64,000 bases of DNA from JAHEJB01 sp041748175 (GTDB lineage Bacteria; Bacteroidota; Rhodothermia; Rhodothermales; Rubricoccaceae): NCBI GenBank assembly GCA_041748175.1, contig JBGTDU010000017.1, forward strand, positions 34,002 through 98,001, in the 5' to 3' direction. Below the pieces are notes generated by a model. The model searched no databases and was not told where the DNA came from. It worked only from the letters and a program-made list of their open reading frames with translations. Below are positions 15,599-24,374 of this stretch, one piece after another. Position numbers and translations under genes: made by a program. Each line of letters opens with the position of its first letter. Position 1 is the stretch's first letter.

Positions 15599-16402
15599 AT
15601 GTCGATCATGATCTTCAATTCTCGCACCGCCATTCTCATCACTGCCGCTCTACTTTTCTTCGCTTCGAATAGCGTGATTGCCCAGGACGACCCGATGGTT
15701 CCAGACACAATCGTCGTTCCAGTGCCGGGCAACGACGCGCGCGAGGCATTCAATGAAGGCAACGCTCTGCTACGCGAGGGCGACAACGAGGGTGCCCTTG
15801 CGAAGTTTGAATCGGGCCTCAGGATGGATCCGAGGAGCTCGCGCAACGCCTATGGCAAAGCTTTGGCGCTCGCGCAACTCGAACGCGAAGGCGATGCCGC
15901 CGTTGCTTTTGAGAACGCCATCCAGCTCGCTGACGCGTCTAACGACGGGGAGACCGCATCTGCCGCCCGTCGTGCGCTAGGAACAATCTCCTACCGCAAT
16001 GCTCTCGGCGTACTTCAGGCCTTCCCCCTGCCCGCTGACGCTGCGCAAGAAGCCCTTCCGCTCTTGGTCAAGGCTGAAGCAGGAAACCTTGAGCAACCGA
16101 TGCTTCCCTACCAGTTCGCGCGCGTACACAACGCACTTGAGCACTACGACGAAGCCGAACGCTACGCCATGCTTGCCGTTGACAACCGCGACGAGAGCGC
16201 CAGCGACCACTCTGCACTGTACTACGAACTTGGTCTTGCGCGCTTGGGTGCGGGAAACACTGACGGTGCCCTCGAAGCTTTTGAAATGGCAAAGAACGGC
16301 ACCTGGGCCGGATGGGCGGAGTTTCAGATCACCGAGATAAACTCGGCCTCTGCGCCTACAGATGAAGCGCCGGATTCGGGCTCGATGAGCGGCGGCAACT
16401 AA
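15599..16402 (+). CDS. Secreted TPR protein
   Basis: Protein of 267 residues with a signal peptide (SRTAILITAALLFFASNSVIAQ, cleaved about residue 29). Residues about 45-110 contain two TPR units (AREAFNEGNALLREGDNEGA, then NAYGKALALAQLEREGDAAV). Further helical pairs continue to about 245 (YDEAERYAMLAVDN; YYELGLARLGAGNTDGALEA). The tail is a low-complexity acidic/serine stretch ending SGGN. TPRs mediate protein contacts, and the partner is unknown. The ATG at 15599 is followed four codons later by another in-frame ATG. It stands alone with a 228-bp upstream gap and a hairpin 25 bp downstream. Confidence 0.82.
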   Translation: MSIMIFNSRTAILITAALLFFASNSVIAQDDPMVPDTIVVPVPGNDAREAFNEGNALLREGDNEGALAKFESGLRMDPRSSRNAYGKALALAQLEREGDAAVAFENAIQLADASNDGETASAARRALGTISYRNALGVLQAFPLPADAAQEALPLLVKAEAGNLEQPMLPYQFARVHNALEHYDEAERYAMLAVDNRDESASDHSALYYELGLARLGAGNTDGALEAFEMAKNGTWAGWAEFQITEINSASAPTDEAPDSGSMSGGN

Positions 16403-16427
16403 AACAGTAGTGTAGACGGATGTCCCC

Positions 16428-16459
16428 GAAGCCGCTGCGGAACCATCCGACGCGGCTTC
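16428..16459 (+). terminator. Hairpin after the TPR gene
   Basis: GAAGCCGC (16428-16435) pairs perfectly with GCGGCTTC (16452-16459), with a further CGG/CCG inner pair. It is followed by GTTCGT rather than a T-run, so it is a moderate terminator candidate. Confidence 0.5.
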
Positions 16460-16548
16460 GTTCGTAGACAACCGTTTTGCCGATTGGCATCTTGCGCGAG
16501 TATATCTTCGCGCTGCTCGCAGCTGCTGTGCGCCTGTCCGATCCAACC

Positions 16549-17307
16549 ATGTCTGTCTCCACCACTGCGCAGATTGATCCAACCGTCGAAATTGCCGACG
16601 ACGCCGTAATTGGTCATTTCACGGTAATTGGCGCGGATGTTCAGATTGGGAGCGCGTGCCTGATCGGCCATCACGTGATTATTCGCGAGGGTACCGTCGT
16701 CGGAAGCAACACCCGGATAGACGATCACGCGGTCCTCGGAAAGCAACCCATGAGGGCGGCTCGAAGCGCTACGACCAACCTCGCTCTTTTGCCGCCCGCG
16801 CGTATAGGCAATGGATCACTGATTGGAGCAGGTGCCGTGCTGTACGCGGGCTGCACTATCGGAGAATGCGTGCTTGTCGCCGACTATGCCACCATCCGCG
16901 AGCGCGTGGACGTCGGCGAAGAAACGATAGTGGGCCGCGGCGTGGCGATTGAAAACGACTGCTCGGTTGGCGCGCGGTGCAAGTTGGAGACCAATGCATA
17001 CATCTGCGCCTACACCACAATCGGGGACGATGTGTTTATCGCGCCGGGCGTTCTGACGAGCAATGACAATTTTATGGGGCGTACAGAGGAACGCAAGAAG
17101 CATTTTGCTGGCCCGACGATCCGCAGCGGCGCACGGCTTGGCGTTGGCTCTGTGATTCTTCCGGGCAAAGAGATCCCCTCCGAGGCCGTTGTAGGGGCCG
17201 GGGCCGTCTTGACGCGCGATGCCGAAGCGAATCGAATTCATCAGGGCGTGCCTGCTCGCGCAATACGGGAAGTTCCGCCGGAGCAACGACTAGATGTCCC
17301 ACTCTAG
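16549..17307 (+). CDS. Hexapeptide-repeat acyltransferase (WbpD/WlbB-like)
   Basis: Protein of 252 residues from the ATG at 16549; the open frame extends to 16477, but those codons are not hexapeptide-like. Almost the whole protein is left-handed beta-helix repeat (AQIDPTVEIADDAVIGHFTV, GNGSLIGAGAVLYAGCTIGE, KLETNAYICAYTTIGDDVF). It ends with the acetyltransferase cap SNDNFMGRTEERKKHF and PARAIREVP. The following aminotransferase and oxidoreductase make up the rest of a WbpB/WbpE/WbpD-like set, which converts UDP-GlcNAc uronate to a 3-acetamido (diacetamido) uronate. This enzyme would acetylate the new 3-amino group using acetyl-CoA. The assignment rests mostly on context. Confidence 0.8.
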   Translation: MSVSTTAQIDPTVEIADDAVIGHFTVIGADVQIGSACLIGHHVIIREGTVVGSNTRIDDHAVLGKQPMRAARSATTNLALLPPARIGNGSLIGAGAVLYAGCTIGECVLVADYATIRERVDVGEETIVGRGVAIENDCSVGARCKLETNAYICAYTTIGDDVFIAPGVLTSNDNFMGRTEERKKHFAGPTIRSGARLGVGSVILPGKEIPSEAVVGAGAVLTRDAEANRIHQGVPARAIREVPPEQRLDVPL

Positions 17308-17369
17308 GGGTCTGTCGGCGAAGCGCAAACAGAATGTGTACCTTCTCGCAGTTACTGTTGCATGGGATA

Positions 17370-18500
17370 ATGAACCTTCAGATGGTCGATCTGCACGCGC
17401 AGATCGAGGAATTAAGAGACGAGCTCGACGCGGCAATCGCAGCCGTTCTCGACAGCGGCGCGTTCGTCCGTGGGCCTTTTGTTGCGCAGCTGGAGGATGA
17501 GCTGGGCACCCTCTTCGGAGGCGCGCAGACAATTGGCGTCGGCAACGGCACCGATGCCCTGCAACTGGCCTTTATGGCAACCGGCATCGGTGCAGGCGAC
17601 GAGATCATCGTGCCCGCGTTTACGATTTTCGCCACTGCCGAAGCTGCGATGTTGCTCGGTGCCCGTCCTGTATTTGTTGACATCGACCCCCGCACATTCA
17701 ACATCGATACGGAGCTGATCGAGGCAGCAATCACAGAAAAGACGAAAGCCATCGTGCCCGTCCATCTGTTCGGCCAAGCGGCGGACATGGACCCGATTCT
17801 CGATATTGCCGGGCGGCACAACCTGAGCGTCATCGAGGATGCGGCCCAGGCAATTGGAGCCAAGTACAAAAATCAGATCGTCGGTACCCTTGGAGATATC
17901 GGGTGCCTGTCTTTCTATCCAACCAAAAACTTGAGCGCAATTGGCGATGGGGGTGCCTGCATTTCGAGAGATGACGAGCTCGCGGCAACTCTCCGCAAAC
18001 TGGCCAACCACGGAGCCGACAGGAAATATTTCAATGAGCTCGTTGGCATAAACAGCCGACTGGATGGTCTTCAGGCGGCGATCCTGTCGGTGAAGCTGCC
18101 TTATCTGAAGGAATGGACCCGGGCTAGGCAGGCTGCTGCCGATCTCTACGACGAGGTTTTGAGCGAGACCGATTTCGTCACCGTTCCTGCGCGCGCGCCA
18201 TACGCCGACCACGTTTTTCACCAGTACACCGTGCGTGTGCCGACAGAATTTCGAGACGACCTCGCTGCCCACCTGAGAGCACGCGGAATCCCTACGATGG
18301 TCTACTATCCGGTTCCGCTACACAGGCTTCCGGTTTTTTCGGACGCTGCCTACAGCGATTGCGTCCTGCCGGAAGCCGAACGCGCAAGCCAGGAAGTATT
18401 GTCTCTCCCCATGCATCCGTATTTGTCGGAGGAGCAAATTCAGTACGTTGGTCAAACGATCACGGCTTTCGAACCGGCGTCCGTCTCCGTCACTTTTTAA
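17370..18500 (+). CDS. DegT/DnrJ/EryC1/StrS aminotransferase (WbpE-like)
   Basis: Protein of 376 residues from the ATG at 17370 (MNLQMVDLHAQIEELR); an earlier ATG at 17334 adds an untypical stretch. PLP-enzyme features are present: GVGNGTDALQLAFMA near residue 55, the VIEDAAQAIGA aspartate near 155, and SFYPTKNLSAIGDGG with the Schiff-base lysine near 182. The C-terminal region HQYTVRVP and GIPTMVYYPVPLHRLP is typical of sugar aminotransferases. It transfers an amino group, usually from glutamate, to a 3-keto sugar nucleotide. Flanked by the hexapeptide acyltransferase and the Gfo/Idh oxidoreductase on the same strand, it likely works on a UDP-3-keto-GlcNAc-uronate. The three genes form one operon (gaps 62 and 16 bp). 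Confidence 0.88.
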   Translation: MNLQMVDLHAQIEELRDELDAAIAAVLDSGAFVRGPFVAQLEDELGTLFGGAQTIGVGNGTDALQLAFMATGIGAGDEIIVPAFTIFATAEAAMLLGARPVFVDIDPRTFNIDTELIEAAITEKTKAIVPVHLFGQAADMDPILDIAGRHNLSVIEDAAQAIGAKYKNQIVGTLGDIGCLSFYPTKNLSAIGDGGACISRDDELAATLRKLANHGADRKYFNELVGINSRLDGLQAAILSVKLPYLKEWTRARQAAADLYDEVLSETDFVTVPARAPYADHVFHQYTVRVPTEFRDDLAAHLRARGIPTMVYYPVPLHRLPVFSDAAYSDCVLPEAERASQEVLSLPMHPYLSEEQIQYVGQTITAFEPASVSVTF

Positions 18501-18516
18501 CCTGGTTCTGCGCAGG

Positions 18517-19545
18517 ATGCCGTCCGATATCCCCCCCGTTGTACGACTCGCACAGATTGGCGTGGGCTATTGGGGGCGGAATCTTTTGAGGAACTTTGCC
18601 GCTCTGCCGGGTGCGGAAGTCGCCTGGGCGTGCGACACGCAGGAGGACGCCCGTAACGCCGCTACTGCTACTCATCCGACCATCCGGATAACGCGAGACA
18701 TCGAGGATGTTCTCTCGGATGATTCGGTGGCGGCCATAGTCGTAGCCACGGAGACACCCCAGCATTTCCTGATGGCAGAGGCAGCGTTGCGGGCGGGAAA
18801 GCACGTTTTTGTCGAAAAGCCCCTCGCCCAGACCGTCGATCAGGCGAAGCGCCTTGTCGCTCTCGCTAAGGACAATGACCTCCGGCTAATGGTCGGCCAC
18901 CTCCTGCTCTACCATCCGGCGTTTCGCCACGTAGAATCGCTGATCCGGCAGAATGAGTTTGGAAATATCCGCTATCTGTATAGCACGCGAGTGAATCTCG
19001 GTATCGTCCGTCGTCGCGAGAATGCATTTGATAGCCTTGCACCGCACGATCTATCGGTCGCGCTCGCCTACGTAGACAGTAAACCCGTGGCTGTTTCCGC
19101 TCAGGGAAGCGCATACCTGCAGCCCAATGTTGAAGACGTAGTGTTTGCAACCATATTCTTTGAAAACGGTGCCCTCGCGCATATCCACACGTCCTGGCTC
19201 GACCCGCACAAAATCCGCAAGACCACCGTGGTTGGTAGCAAGATGATGGCCGTGATTGATGACATGGAAGCAGCGGAGAAGGTTCGTCTGTATGACATAA
19301 GCGCTGAGATCTCCGAGCCTGGCTATGCCGACTTTGCCGATGCGGTTAGCGTTCGCTCGGGCGGTATCGTCATCCCTAAAATTGCTAACACGGAGCCGCT
19401 CAGGAGCGAATGCGAGGAATTTGTCGCGGCGATTGTCGAGCACCGTGCACCCCGCACGGACGGGGAGAGCGGACTCGCAGTCGTAAGGCTTCTTGAGGCT
19501 GCACGGAAATCCACTGAAGCCGGGGGATCGCGCGTCGAGGCTTAG
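18517..19545 (+). CDS. Gfo/Idh/MocA-family oxidoreductase (WbpB/WlbA-like)
   Basis: Protein of 342 residues. The ATG at 18517 places the NAD-binding motif at the usual position: RLAQIGVGYWGRNLLRNF with G-x-G-x-x-G near residues 12-17. VFVEKPLAQT near 102 is the conserved E-K-P lysine motif of the family. The second half is the alpha/beta substrate domain (VGHLLLYHPAFRHVESL, FDSLAPHDLSVALAYV with the catalytic histidine). In WbpB/WlbA the enzyme oxidises C3 of a UDP-GlcNAc uronate, feeding the aminotransferase directly upstream. The usual first enzyme (UDP-GlcNAc 6-dehydrogenase) is not beside it, and a UDP-sugar dehydrogenase lies far away at 37.5-38.9 kb. Confidence 0.85.
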   Translation: MPSDIPPVVRLAQIGVGYWGRNLLRNFAALPGAEVAWACDTQEDARNAATATHPTIRITRDIEDVLSDDSVAAIVVATETPQHFLMAEAALRAGKHVFVEKPLAQTVDQAKRLVALAKDNDLRLMVGHLLLYHPAFRHVESLIRQNEFGNIRYLYSTRVNLGIVRRRENAFDSLAPHDLSVALAYVDSKPVAVSAQGSAYLQPNVEDVVFATIFFENGALAHIHTSWLDPHKIRKTTVVGSKMMAVIDDMEAAEKVRLYDISAEISEPGYADFADAVSVRSGGIVIPKIANTEPLRSECEEFVAAIVEHRAPRTDGESGLAVVRLLEAARKSTEAGGSRVEA

Positions 19546-19588
19546 CCCGATTCCCCTCCACTTGGCGTCCTTTGCAAATAACACAACT

Positions 19589-21295
19589 ATGACGATGATC
19601 AATCGCTTATTTTTCGTCGGAGTCCTCCTCCTGTTGGTCTCCTCTAGCTCAATTGCGCAGGTTGATGGAATCCTCCAGATCAATAGTCCGCTGCAAACTT
19701 TCCTTGAGCGGCAGCAAACCCGCGGACTGCTGAACGGCGCGATCCTCAGCCACCAGCCGCTTTCCGCATACGAGGCGAACGCATACCTGGATAGCCTCGC
19801 CGTCGATTCGGACGCCCTCCAGCGAATGTCTCGCGTCGATCGGGAACTCCTCGATCGTTTTCGCGGCGAGACGCAAGGGCCCGGCGTAGAATTCGTCCGT
19901 CAGCGGCTATCAGGTCTATATCGGAACGGACAGGATTTCTTCTCTGCGGAGGCAGACGATTTTGGCATACAACTCTCTCCGGTTCTTTACCTGGACATAG
20001 GCAGAGCTAATCAGGGTACTGACGCGGATCCATCTGAAGCTGGCGAATCGGCTAACGCCATCACTACCTATAGGAATACGCGGGGTGTTCGGGCGTCGGG
20101 GCACCTTGGTGATCGGCTGTTTTTTGAGACGCGCATTGAGGAGAACCAGCGCGTTGTCCCGGTGGCGGATCGAGATCTGGTGAGCCAGCGCATCGGCGAA
20201 CGTTTTTTTCGCGACGGAGAAACGTTTGACTATTGGGTGGTGACCGGCGTGGCCGGGGTCCGAACCAAATATGTGGAGATCCGCGCCGGGCGTGACGAAA
20301 ACCTGTGGTCTGCCGGCCGGGGCGGCCTCCTCGTTTCCAACTTCCCTACGACCTACGACCAGATCCAACTTCGCACCCGCGTTTGGCGGCTCCAGTACAC
20401 GAATGTATTCGCGTCCCTGACAGATCGATCACTGCCTCGCGACTCCGTTACAGCCATGCATCGGACCAAGTACGGCGTCTTCCACAGGCTTGCTATCGAT
20501 TTCCCGGGGCGCGTTCAAGTCGGCCTTTCGGAGGCCTCGATTCTCGCACCTACCGCCGAGGACCGAGGACCTGGTTTCTATATGGCATTTTTCAATCCGA
20601 TCATTTTCCTCCGGGCAGTTGATTTTGAGGAAGGATCCCCAGCCAATATGCTCATCGCCCTGGACGCGCAATGGGTTGCCACGTCCGGTGTTCAGTTGTA
20701 CGGCCAGTTCATGCTTGACGAGTTTCGCGCATCCGAAATTTTCAGCGGAAATGGTTGGATCAACAACAAATGGGGAGCTCTGGCCGGTGTGCATGTCGCC
20801 GGTATCGGAATCCAGGACCTTGAACTGAGGGCCGAATATGCCCGAGTGAGGCCTTATACCTATTCGAGCAGAGACGCCCAGCGTGCCCTCCTCCACAATT
20901 TTGGTATCCTGGGCCACGCCTACGGACCGAACGCCGAAAGCGTCACGGTGTGGGCCGACTACCGACCTACCGACCGCATCACAACGTCCCTGTTCGCGAC
21001 GGCTTCTCGCCGAGGACGGAATGACGGCGACATCAACTGGGGGGGCGATCCGGTCGTACCCTATACGCAGAATGCGCCGCTGGAATTTGGCGTAGCTCTC
21101 GGCCAGGGCATCCGACAGACAGAGGCACGCCTGGAAGGACGGTTTGGTTTTGAAGTGCTCCCCAATCTTGTTCTCGAGGCCAAGGCCGAATACGCGCGCC
21201 TGAGCGACGCGGGCGATCCGGCCTTGTCCCGAAACTACACAAGCTTCGGCGGTGGCCTCAGGTGGAGCCTCCCCTACGCGAACCCCCGTTTCTAA
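19589..21295 (+). CDS. Wzi-family capsule assembly outer-membrane protein
   Basis: Protein of 568 residues with a signal peptide from the ATG at 19589 (INRLFFVGVLLLLVSSSSIAQ). The N-terminal 100 residues are helical with leucine-rich segments. The rest alternates in beta-barrel fashion with the Wzi-family pattern RVQVGLSEASIL, FYMAFFNPIIFLRAVDFE, NMLIALDAQWVA and LYGQFMLDEFRASEI, ending in an aromatic C-terminus (YANPRF). Wzi is an outer-membrane barrel that anchors or organises capsular polysaccharide at the surface. It follows the diacetamido-uronate genes at 43 bp and faces the WecA gene tail to tail. The length is typical for the Bacteroidota version. Confidence 0.85.
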   Translation: MTMINRLFFVGVLLLLVSSSSIAQVDGILQINSPLQTFLERQQTRGLLNGAILSHQPLSAYEANAYLDSLAVDSDALQRMSRVDRELLDRFRGETQGPGVEFVRQRLSGLYRNGQDFFSAEADDFGIQLSPVLYLDIGRANQGTDADPSEAGESANAITTYRNTRGVRASGHLGDRLFFETRIEENQRVVPVADRDLVSQRIGERFFRDGETFDYWVVTGVAGVRTKYVEIRAGRDENLWSAGRGGLLVSNFPTTYDQIQLRTRVWRLQYTNVFASLTDRSLPRDSVTAMHRTKYGVFHRLAIDFPGRVQVGLSEASILAPTAEDRGPGFYMAFFNPIIFLRAVDFEEGSPANMLIALDAQWVATSGVQLYGQFMLDEFRASEIFSGNGWINNKWGALAGVHVAGIGIQDLELRAEYARVRPYTYSSRDAQRALLHNFGILGHAYGPNAESVTVWADYRPTDRITTSLFATASRRGRNDGDINWGGDPVVPYTQNAPLEFGVALGQGIRQTEARLEGRFGFEVLPNLVLEAKAEYARLSDAGDPALSRNYTSFGGGLRWSLPYANPRF

Positions 21296-21342
21296 ACGGG
21301 CATTGCTGACGCCACCAGGAAGCGAGCCGCGAGCCACGGTTA

Positions 21343-21368
21343 ATCCTGGGTTGCTATCAAACCAGGAT
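21343..21368. terminator. Hairpin between convergent Wzi and WecA-like genes
   Basis: ATCCTGG (21343-21349) pairs with CCAGGAT (21362-21368), extended by a few bases with one mismatch. No T-run. It lies in the 123-bp gap between two converging genes, where a bidirectional terminator would be expected. Confidence 0.4.
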
Positions 21369-21418
21369 CGCGGAGATGCAGATCGGGCTGAACGCCTCCG
21401 ATACGGAAGACGAAGCTC

Positions 21419-22576
21419 TTACACGTGAGCGTCGGCCAAGTCGTCTTCAACTACCTTCGGCATTACGGGCTCCCCTGCAGAACCGTCGCCGGAAAGAGCT
21501 AGATGGTCGACCGATCGAGCACGCGCTCGGCGACTCGCATATCCCAGCCAATACAGAAAAACCCCGACGATTACCGTACCCAACAAAAAGATCTCGATTG
21601 CTATTCGAGGGCGCACGGCGGCCATCAGCATCGCGCCCACCGAAAAGAACACGCCAGCGCCGTAGAGGGCAAGAACAGTATTGCGATGAGAAAGCTTTTT
21701 GGAAAGGCGGTGGTGGATGTGGTCGCTATCGGCTGAGAACAGGGACCTCCCGAGCAGAAAGCGCCGCGCGATGGACGTTCCAGTGTCAAGGATCGGCAAC
21801 CCCATCGCAACGGCTGGGATAACCAGGGCCAAGACCGGAAGCTCGTGCGCCTTCCCATGCAGGGCGTACACGGCAAGCAGATAACCAAGGAACAGGCTCC
21901 CGCAATCGCCCATAAAGATCTTGGCGGGGTGAAAGTTGTAGCGCAGAAACCCGAGAAGGGCTCCCACGAGCGCAACGCTCAAGACGATATCGACAACCCG
22001 GCCACCTATCAGATACACAGCGGCAAGCCCAATCAGAACGATTGCCACAACGCCAGCGGCAAGGCCGTCCATGCCGTCCAGAAAGTTGACAGCGTTCATT
22101 GTGCCTACCATCCACAAGGCCGTCAATCCATACGAAAAAGCCATGGCCAGGAGACCTCCCCCCAGGAAATCATCCATCAGCCCGATACGAATGCCTCCGG
22201 CGATCACAAACAAGGTTGCCCCGAACTGCGCGATGAGCTTATGCCTGAAATGCACATCGTAGAGGTCGTCCAGAAATCCAACGCCAGCAATAACGACTGC
22301 GCCAACTATGACGAGCGGAGGTGGCACCAGGGCAGCGCCACCCGGTATTGAAGGGAAGAGCCGCTGGAGCACGACAAACACGGAAATTCCTGCCAGCCAC
22401 CCCGCGACGATCGCCAGCCCGCCAATATTCGGAATGGGCTTGGTATGGATCTTACGGCCTTGATCGGGTGTGTCGTTCCACCCCATCCGAACCGCAAATC
22501 GGGAAACGATTGGAACAAGCGCCAGCGTTGCGCACAAACACACTACGAACACCGCTACGATGCCGGGAAGAAACAT
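21419..22576 (-). CDS. WecA-like undecaprenyl-phosphate sugar-1-phosphate transferase (copy 1)
   Basis: Protein of 385 residues with about ten membrane helices. The MraY/WecA family motifs are intact: GFLDDLYDVH near residue 100, NAVNFLDGMDGLAAGV near 160, IFMGDCGSLFLGY near 215 and the cytosolic loop HIHHRL near 283, which distinguishes WecA/TagO-type from MraY. It transfers a hexosamine-1-phosphate from its UDP carrier to undecaprenyl phosphate, the first membrane step of polymer assembly. A related gene lies just upstream on the same strand, so the locus has two potential initiating enzymes. It starts at the ATG at 22576 with a 386-bp upstream gap. Confidence 0.9.
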   Translation of the reverse strand: MFLPGIVAVFVVCLCATLALVPIVSRFAVRMGWNDTPDQGRKIHTKPIPNIGGLAIVAGWLAGISVFVVLQRLFPSIPGGAALVPPPLVIVGAVVIAGVGFLDDLYDVHFRHKLIAQFGATLFVIAGGIRIGLMDDFLGGGLLAMAFSYGLTALWMVGTMNAVNFLDGMDGLAAGVVAIVLIGLAAVYLIGGRVVDIVLSVALVGALLGFLRYNFHPAKIFMGDCGSLFLGYLLAVYALHGKAHELPVLALVIPAVAMGLPILDTGTSIARRFLLGRSLFSADSDHIHHRLSKKLSHRNTVLALYGAGVFFSVGAMLMAAVRPRIAIEIFLLGTVIVGVFLYWLGYASRRARARSVDHLALSGDGSAGEPVMPKVVEDDLADAHV

Positions 22577-22962
22577 GGCCTAATTCAGGGAAGAGCTGGG
22601 GCGACAGCGGAGTGAACATACTTGAGTAAGATGAACGTGCAGAAGGGGATGTCGGTTTGTTTCCGCTGTTTGGGAAGCACTCGTCGGAAGCGCATCAGGT
22701 AAAAGGCCTCCACGCTTCCCGAAGGGCAAAGAGAATAGGGAAGAGATCGCAAACGTGCAAGCAGTCAATGTGAATCCATGTAGGCCACAGGGCCGATTAA
22801 TGCATGTTCGAGGTATGGCATCGTGACACCACCCACAACCATAACAAGACAAATAGAATCCAGTCAACGATGCAGGGCATCGGTCAAGCCAGAGCCTTTA
22901 TCGGCAACGACCCTTAGCGACTATAACTAAACAGGGCACCGCCTTTCCGAATAAACCAATCG
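22577..22962. other. 386-bp intergenic region between the two WecA-like genes
   Basis: No gene seen on either strand. The composition is more AT-rich than in neighbouring genes. It should hold the promoter for the downstream WecA-like gene. No clear promoter, terminator hairpin or repeat was identified. Confidence 0.5.
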
Positions 22963-24219
22963 TTACCCGTCGTCGCTGGCCGCAGGTTGCGCCGCCGTCT
23001 CCTCCGCGACCGCTTCAATACTGGCATTTGACGACTCTTCCGATCGCATTGCCAGTTTCAACTCGACGGGTTGAACGGCACCATCGCCTCTCGAAAGCCT
23101 GGCTGGATCGACAACAATTCGATAAAGCGACCGCGTCGCGCCGCGCCCATCGGCAGGACCTGTCGAAAATCTACCGGGCAGATAGCCGAGCCAGTAAAGA
23201 AAAACGGAAACAACTACGACACCCAGGCAGAAGATGAGCACCGCTGCCTGGGCTGACGAAAGCGCCATGAGAACGGCACCTCCCGCAAAGAACCCACTCG
23301 CCAGGTACAGGATGCCGACGACCCGCTCGTCGGGAAATCGGACCATGAGCCGATGGTGGAAATGGTCGCCATCCGAATGAAGAAGCGGCTTATCGTACTG
23401 CGGCCGGCGAATAATCGTGATGAGCATGTCCAAAATCGGCAGACCAAGTACAACAGCCGCTATCGTCAGCGAGATGGTTGGATTTTCATGCGCCGTTCCT
23501 CGCAGTGCTAATACGGCCAGAACGAAGCCGAGGAAGTGACTTCCCACATCCCCCATGAAGATGGATGCTGGTCGGACGTTGTAGTACAAGAATCCAAGAA
23601 CGGCACCCAAAGCAACCGCGACAAGGAAAATTCCAGAAACGTCTCCTCCAATCGCGTGGACTGTGCCCAGTCCGATAAGGGCAATGGCGACGACACCCCC
23701 GGCCAAGCCGTCCATACCATCGATAAAATTGACCCCGTTAACGACACCGACAATCCAAATTATTGTCAACACCATGGAGACGGCCAGCGCGAAATCCCCA
23801 CCTCCAAGCGCTCCATCGAAGACGGTGATACGGAGGCCGCCTGCCACGACAAGGGCGCTAACCAGTATTTGCGCTATGAGCTTGGGAAGGGCAGGCATAT
23901 CTCGCACATCGTCCACGAAGCCGACGCCAGCCATGAGCAACGCGCCAATCAGGAGAACGACAGAGGGTATCTCAAACGCTACGGCCTGATCCGAAGCCAG
24001 TAACGACCCGATTAGGCCGAAGCAGCCCAAGCCGATTCCCATGGCGCCGACGATGGCCAGTCCCCCAACTCTTGGAACGACTCGAACGTGAACCTTTCTG
24101 TGACCGTCCGGCCTATCCATCCACCCCATTCTGACGGCAAGCCGGTGAACGAGAGGGACAAAGAGGAGGGCAACAGCCAAGCTCAGCGCGAGAGCACCTA
24201 CCAGATTCAGAACGAGCAT
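22963..24219 (-). CDS. WecA-like undecaprenyl-phosphate sugar-1-phosphate transferase (copy 2)
   Basis: Protein of 418 residues and a paralogue of the gene at 21419-22576, with the same motif order: GFVDDVRDMPALPK, NGVNFIDGMDGLAGGV, IFMGDVGSHFLGF and GDHFHHRL. In the GDxGS motif the usual Leu is replaced by His (GDVGSHFLG). It has a roughly 75-residue hydrophilic C-terminal extension, rich in Ala/Glu/Ser, that copy 1 largely lacks. All acidic catalytic positions are present, so it should be active. The two may use different sugars or serve different polymers. Confidence 0.88.
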   Translation of the reverse strand: MLVLNLVGALALSLAVALLFVPLVHRLAVRMGWMDRPDGHRKVHVRVVPRVGGLAIVGAMGIGLGCFGLIGSLLASDQAVAFEIPSVVLLIGALLMAGVGFVDDVRDMPALPKLIAQILVSALVVAGGLRITVFDGALGGGDFALAVSMVLTIIWIVGVVNGVNFIDGMDGLAGGVVAIALIGLGTVHAIGGDVSGIFLVAVALGAVLGFLYYNVRPASIFMGDVGSHFLGFVLAVLALRGTAHENPTISLTIAAVVLGLPILDMLITIIRRPQYDKPLLHSDGDHFHHRLMVRFPDERVVGILYLASGFFAGGAVLMALSSAQAAVLIFCLGVVVVSVFLYWLGYLPGRFSTGPADGRGATRSLYRIVVDPARLSRGDGAVQPVELKLAMRSEESSNASIEAVAEETAAQPAASDDG

Positions 24220-24374
24220 AGAGTCGATACGATGCGCAGAGCGGCTGCCGACGTGCGGCGGATTTAGTCGGGCATCCGATAATCGGGTTCGGGTGCCTCC
24301 CCCTAAATAACAACCACACCACTGGAATTCAAGCGATACCTGAGCAAAGCAGCAGTTCTGCCAAGAAATACACG

